DNA of 7,381 nt from Thermaceae bacterium (GTDB lineage: Bacteria > Deinococcota > Deinococci > Deinococcales > Marinithermaceae): positions 1-7,381 of the forward strand of contig JALSJG010000276.1 in NCBI GenBank assembly GCA_026989475.1, read 5' to 3'. Positions 5,978 to 7,381 of this stretch are shown piece by piece (position 1 is the stretch's first letter; every line of letters begins with the position of its first letter). Position numbers and translations under genes: made by a program. The notes below the pieces were generated by a model that was not told the origin of the DNA, did no database searches, and was given only the letters and a program-made list of their open reading frames with translations.

Positions 5978-6038
5978 GGGATGGTTTTACCAGATGGGAG
6001 GTGGGTGGTGGGAGCCAAGCCTTTTATTGCCCACCGCC
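5978..6038 (-). promoter_or_regulatory. C-rich leuD-leuB spacer with inverted repeat and -10-like box
   Basis: On the minus strand the last codons of leuD supply GGTGGG, and the spacer answers with CCCACC after a 17-base loop. A G-poor, C-rich run (CTCCCACCACCCACCTCCC) follows, then TAAAAC (5989-5984) six bases before the leuB ATG. The spacer might attenuate or boost leuB expression or bind Rho; none of this is certain. The plus strand is correspondingly G-rich with several GGG runs. Confidence 0.25.
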
Positions 6039-6647
6039 TCCGTATTCCCCTTGTTTTCCGGGCCCCGCCCGGCGCGCGTCCATCGCCCGGATTTTGTCCA
6101 TCGCCTCTAAGAGCACCTCGAGGGGGTCGTAACGCCCCTCGAGGAAGGCCTCGCGGACGGCCTCGGGAAGGAAGACGGGGATCACCCGCTCCCCCGCTTT
6201 GAGCTCCATTTTCTCGAGGTCGATCACCAGCTCGGTCTCGGGGGCTCTCTCCACCAGGGCGAAGAGGTAGCCGAGGTCCTCCGGCGCCACGGTCACCGCC
6301 ACCAGGCCGATCTGGGTGGCGTTTCCGAAGAAGATCTCGGCGAAGGACTCGCCCACGAGCGCCTCGAACCCCGCCCGCTTGATCGCCTGGGGCGCGTGCT
6401 CCCGGGAGGAGCCGGAGCCGAACCCGGCCTCGACCAGCATGATCCTGGCCCCGGCGAAGCGGGGGTCGTTCAAGGGGTGGTCCTTGGGGTTTTTCTTTTC
6501 GTCGTAACGCTCGTCGTAAAAAAGCGCCTCGCCCAGTCGGTCGAAGGTCACCGTCTTCAAAAACCGCGCGGGCACGATCCGGTCGGTGTCGATGTCCCGT
6601 CCGCGGATCGGGACCGCCCTGCCCTGGATGCGTTTAATCGGCGGCAT
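6024..6647 (-). CDS. leuD: 3-isopropylmalate dehydratase small subunit (EC 4.2.1.33)
   Basis: Small subunit of isopropylmalate isomerase. With LeuC it converts 2-isopropylmalate to 3-isopropylmalate, and it supplies the swivel domain that helps define the substrate. 207 residues, in the range of the bacterial (about 200) rather than the short archaeal (about 165) form. Visible motifs are DIDTDRIVPARFLK (18-31), the conserved GFGSGSSREHAPQAIK (75-90), and SFAEIFFGNATQIGL (101-115). The ATG at 6647 is chosen because GGAGG lies five bases before it and the protein then starts as the family does; a longer frame upstream only reads through leuC in another frame. The start overlaps the leuC end by 14 bases, so translation is probably coupled and the two subunits made together. 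The last dozen or so residues (GPGKQGEYGGGGQ) are a Gly-rich tail that looks disordered; I cannot say whether it is conserved. The stop is TAA. Confidence 0.95.
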   Translation of the reverse strand: MPPIKRIQGRAVPIRGRDIDTDRIVPARFLKTVTFDRLGEALFYDERYDEKKNPKDHPLNDPRFAGARIMLVEAGFGSGSSREHAPQAIKRAGFEALVGESFAEIFFGNATQIGLVAVTVAPEDLGYLFALVERAPETELVIDLEKMELKAGERVIPVFLPEAVREAFLEGRYDPLEVLLEAMDKIRAMDARRAGPGKQGEYGGGGQ

Positions 6648-7381
6648 CTTCTCCTCCAATCCCGAAGACCTCGCGGGGGTCGGCGATGTGGCCGGCGACC
6701 GCGCTCGCCGCCACCGTGAGGGGGCTTGCCAGCACGGTGCGGCCGGTGGGGCTTCCCTGCCGGCCCTTGTAGTTACGGTTGGAGGCGCTGATCGCGAGCT
6801 CGTCGCCAACCAGGCGGTCGGGGTTCATCGCCAGGCACATCGAGCAGCCGGGCGCCCGCCATTCAAAGCCGGCCTCGCGGAAGACGTCGGCGATCCCCTC
6901 GCGGTGGGCGGCTTCGGCGACGAGCTGGCTTCCCGGGACCACCAGCGCCCGGACCCCCTTCGCTACCTTCCTACCCTTCAGGTACCTCGCCACCTCCCGG
7001 AGGTCGGAGAGCCGGGCGTTGGTGCAGCTTCCCAGGAAGGCGACGTCCACCTTGACGTCGGTGAGTTTTTGCCCCGGGGTGAGCTTCATGTAGCGAAGGG
7101 CATCCTCGACCTGGGCCCGCTCGGACTCCGGGAACTCGACGGGGTCGGGCACCCGGCCGTCCACCGGGGCCGATTGCCCGGGGTGGACCCCCCAGGTGAC
7201 GGTGGGGGCGATCGCCTCGCCTCGGATCTCGACCCGGTCGTCGTAGTGGGCGTTGGGATCGGAGGCGAGGGCCTTCCACTCGGCTACCGCCCGTTCCCAG
7301 TCCTCGCCTTTTGGGGCGTAGGGGCGGCCTTTCAGGTAGGCGAAGGTGGTCTCGTCGGGGTTCACGTACCCCACCCGGGCA
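6634..7381 (-). CDS. leuC: 3-isopropylmalate dehydratase large subunit, C-terminal half (N-terminus beyond the right edge)
   Basis: Aconitase-family [4Fe-4S] subunit of isopropylmalate isomerase. About 248 residues are in the window; the bacterial protein is about 470, so roughly the first half is missing. All three cluster cysteines are visible: one in FLGSCTNARL (fragment residue 119) and two in APGCSMCLAMNPD (179 and 182). Other family blocks are PDETTFAYLKGRP near the window edge, TWGVHPGQSAPVDG, and SNRNYKGRQGSPTGRTVLAS near the C-terminus. The frame is open to the edge, and a GTG at 7374-7372 (in ARVGYVNPDE) is an internal valine, not a start. It heads a leuC-leuD-leuB order, with its end overlapping leuD by 14 bases. 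Homoaconitase is a possible alternative in this group because Thermus makes lysine through homocitrate. However, the long bacterial LeuC form and the leuB neighbour favour leucine synthesis. Confidence 0.95.
   Translation of the reverse strand, partial: ARVGYVNPDETTFAYLKGRPYAPKGEDWERAVAEWKALASDPNAHYDDRVEIRGEAIAPTVTWGVHPGQSAPVDGRVPDPVEFPESERAQVEDALRYMKLTPGQKLTDVKVDVAFLGSCTNARLSDLREVARYLKGRKVAKGVRALVVPGSQLVAEAAHREGIADVFREAGFEWRAPGCSMCLAMNPDRLVGDELAISASNRNYKGRQGSPTGRTVLASPLTVAASAVAGHIADPREVFGIGGEDAAD

Noticed and set aside
6648..6809. N-terminal extension of leuD to 261 residues
   Set aside because: It lies inside leuC in another frame and is Arg/Ala/Ser-rich. The ATG at 6647 has a good Shine-Dalgarno and the family start.
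6634..7374. leuC starting at the GTG at 7374
   Set aside because: The frame continues upstream to the window edge with conserved LeuC sequence, so this GTG encodes an internal valine.
1..7381. tRNA, rRNA, CRISPR array, insertion sequence or attachment site
   Set aside because: The only non-coding gaps are 31, 46 and 96 bases. None holds a cloverleaf, regularly spaced repeats or terminal inverted repeats, and no transposase or integrase motif is seen.

Overview
The window is GC-rich bacterial DNA, roughly two-thirds G+C by eye. It most likely comes from a member of the Thermaceae (Deinococcus-Thermus: Thermus, Meiothermus, Oceanithermus or Marinithermus). The main reason is LeuB, which is 345 residues long and closely resembles the Thermus thermophilus enzyme as I remember it. 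TANNNT promoter boxes placed six bases before start codons, a style reported for this phylum, agree with this. The genus is an inference. Nearly all of the window is coding; the gene-free gaps are 31, 46 and 96 bases, so no stretch of 300 bases lacks a gene.

Layout from right to left, the direction of most transcription: (1) a leucine operon on the minus strand: the C-terminal half of leuC, cut by the right edge; leuD, overlapping leuC by 14 bases; and leuB, 46 bases further on. (2) A plus-strand gene for a small zinc peptidase of the archaemetzincin family. It converges on leuB with a 15-base tail overlap. (3) Divergent from the peptidase across only 31 bases, a minus-strand pair made of a short-chain dehydrogenase/reductase (SDR) gene and ilvD, joined by an ATGA overlap. 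(4) After a 96-base gap, a minus-strand pair made of a secreted, membrane-anchored protein with three Ig-like (NEW3-type) repeats and an ABC transporter ATPase. They also share an ATGA overlap, and the ATPase runs off the left edge.

The Leu and Ilv enzymes work together. IlvD makes the 2-oxo acids for isoleucine and valine, including 2-oxoisovalerate, the precursor of leucine. LeuC, LeuD and LeuB then isomerise and oxidise isopropylmalate towards leucine. The NEW3 protein and ATPase look like two parts of an ABC-2-type export or surface system whose permease lies beyond the left edge. The SDR and the archaemetzincin have no obvious role in branched-chain amino acid synthesis.

I see no complete unknown system here. 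The points most worth a second look are the archaemetzincin in a bacterial amino-acid locus, the very compact divergent promoter pair that predicts two leaderless mRNAs, and the palindrome that supplies both stop codons where the archaemetzincin gene and leuB collide. No tRNA, rRNA, CRISPR array, insertion sequence or long repeat was recognised.
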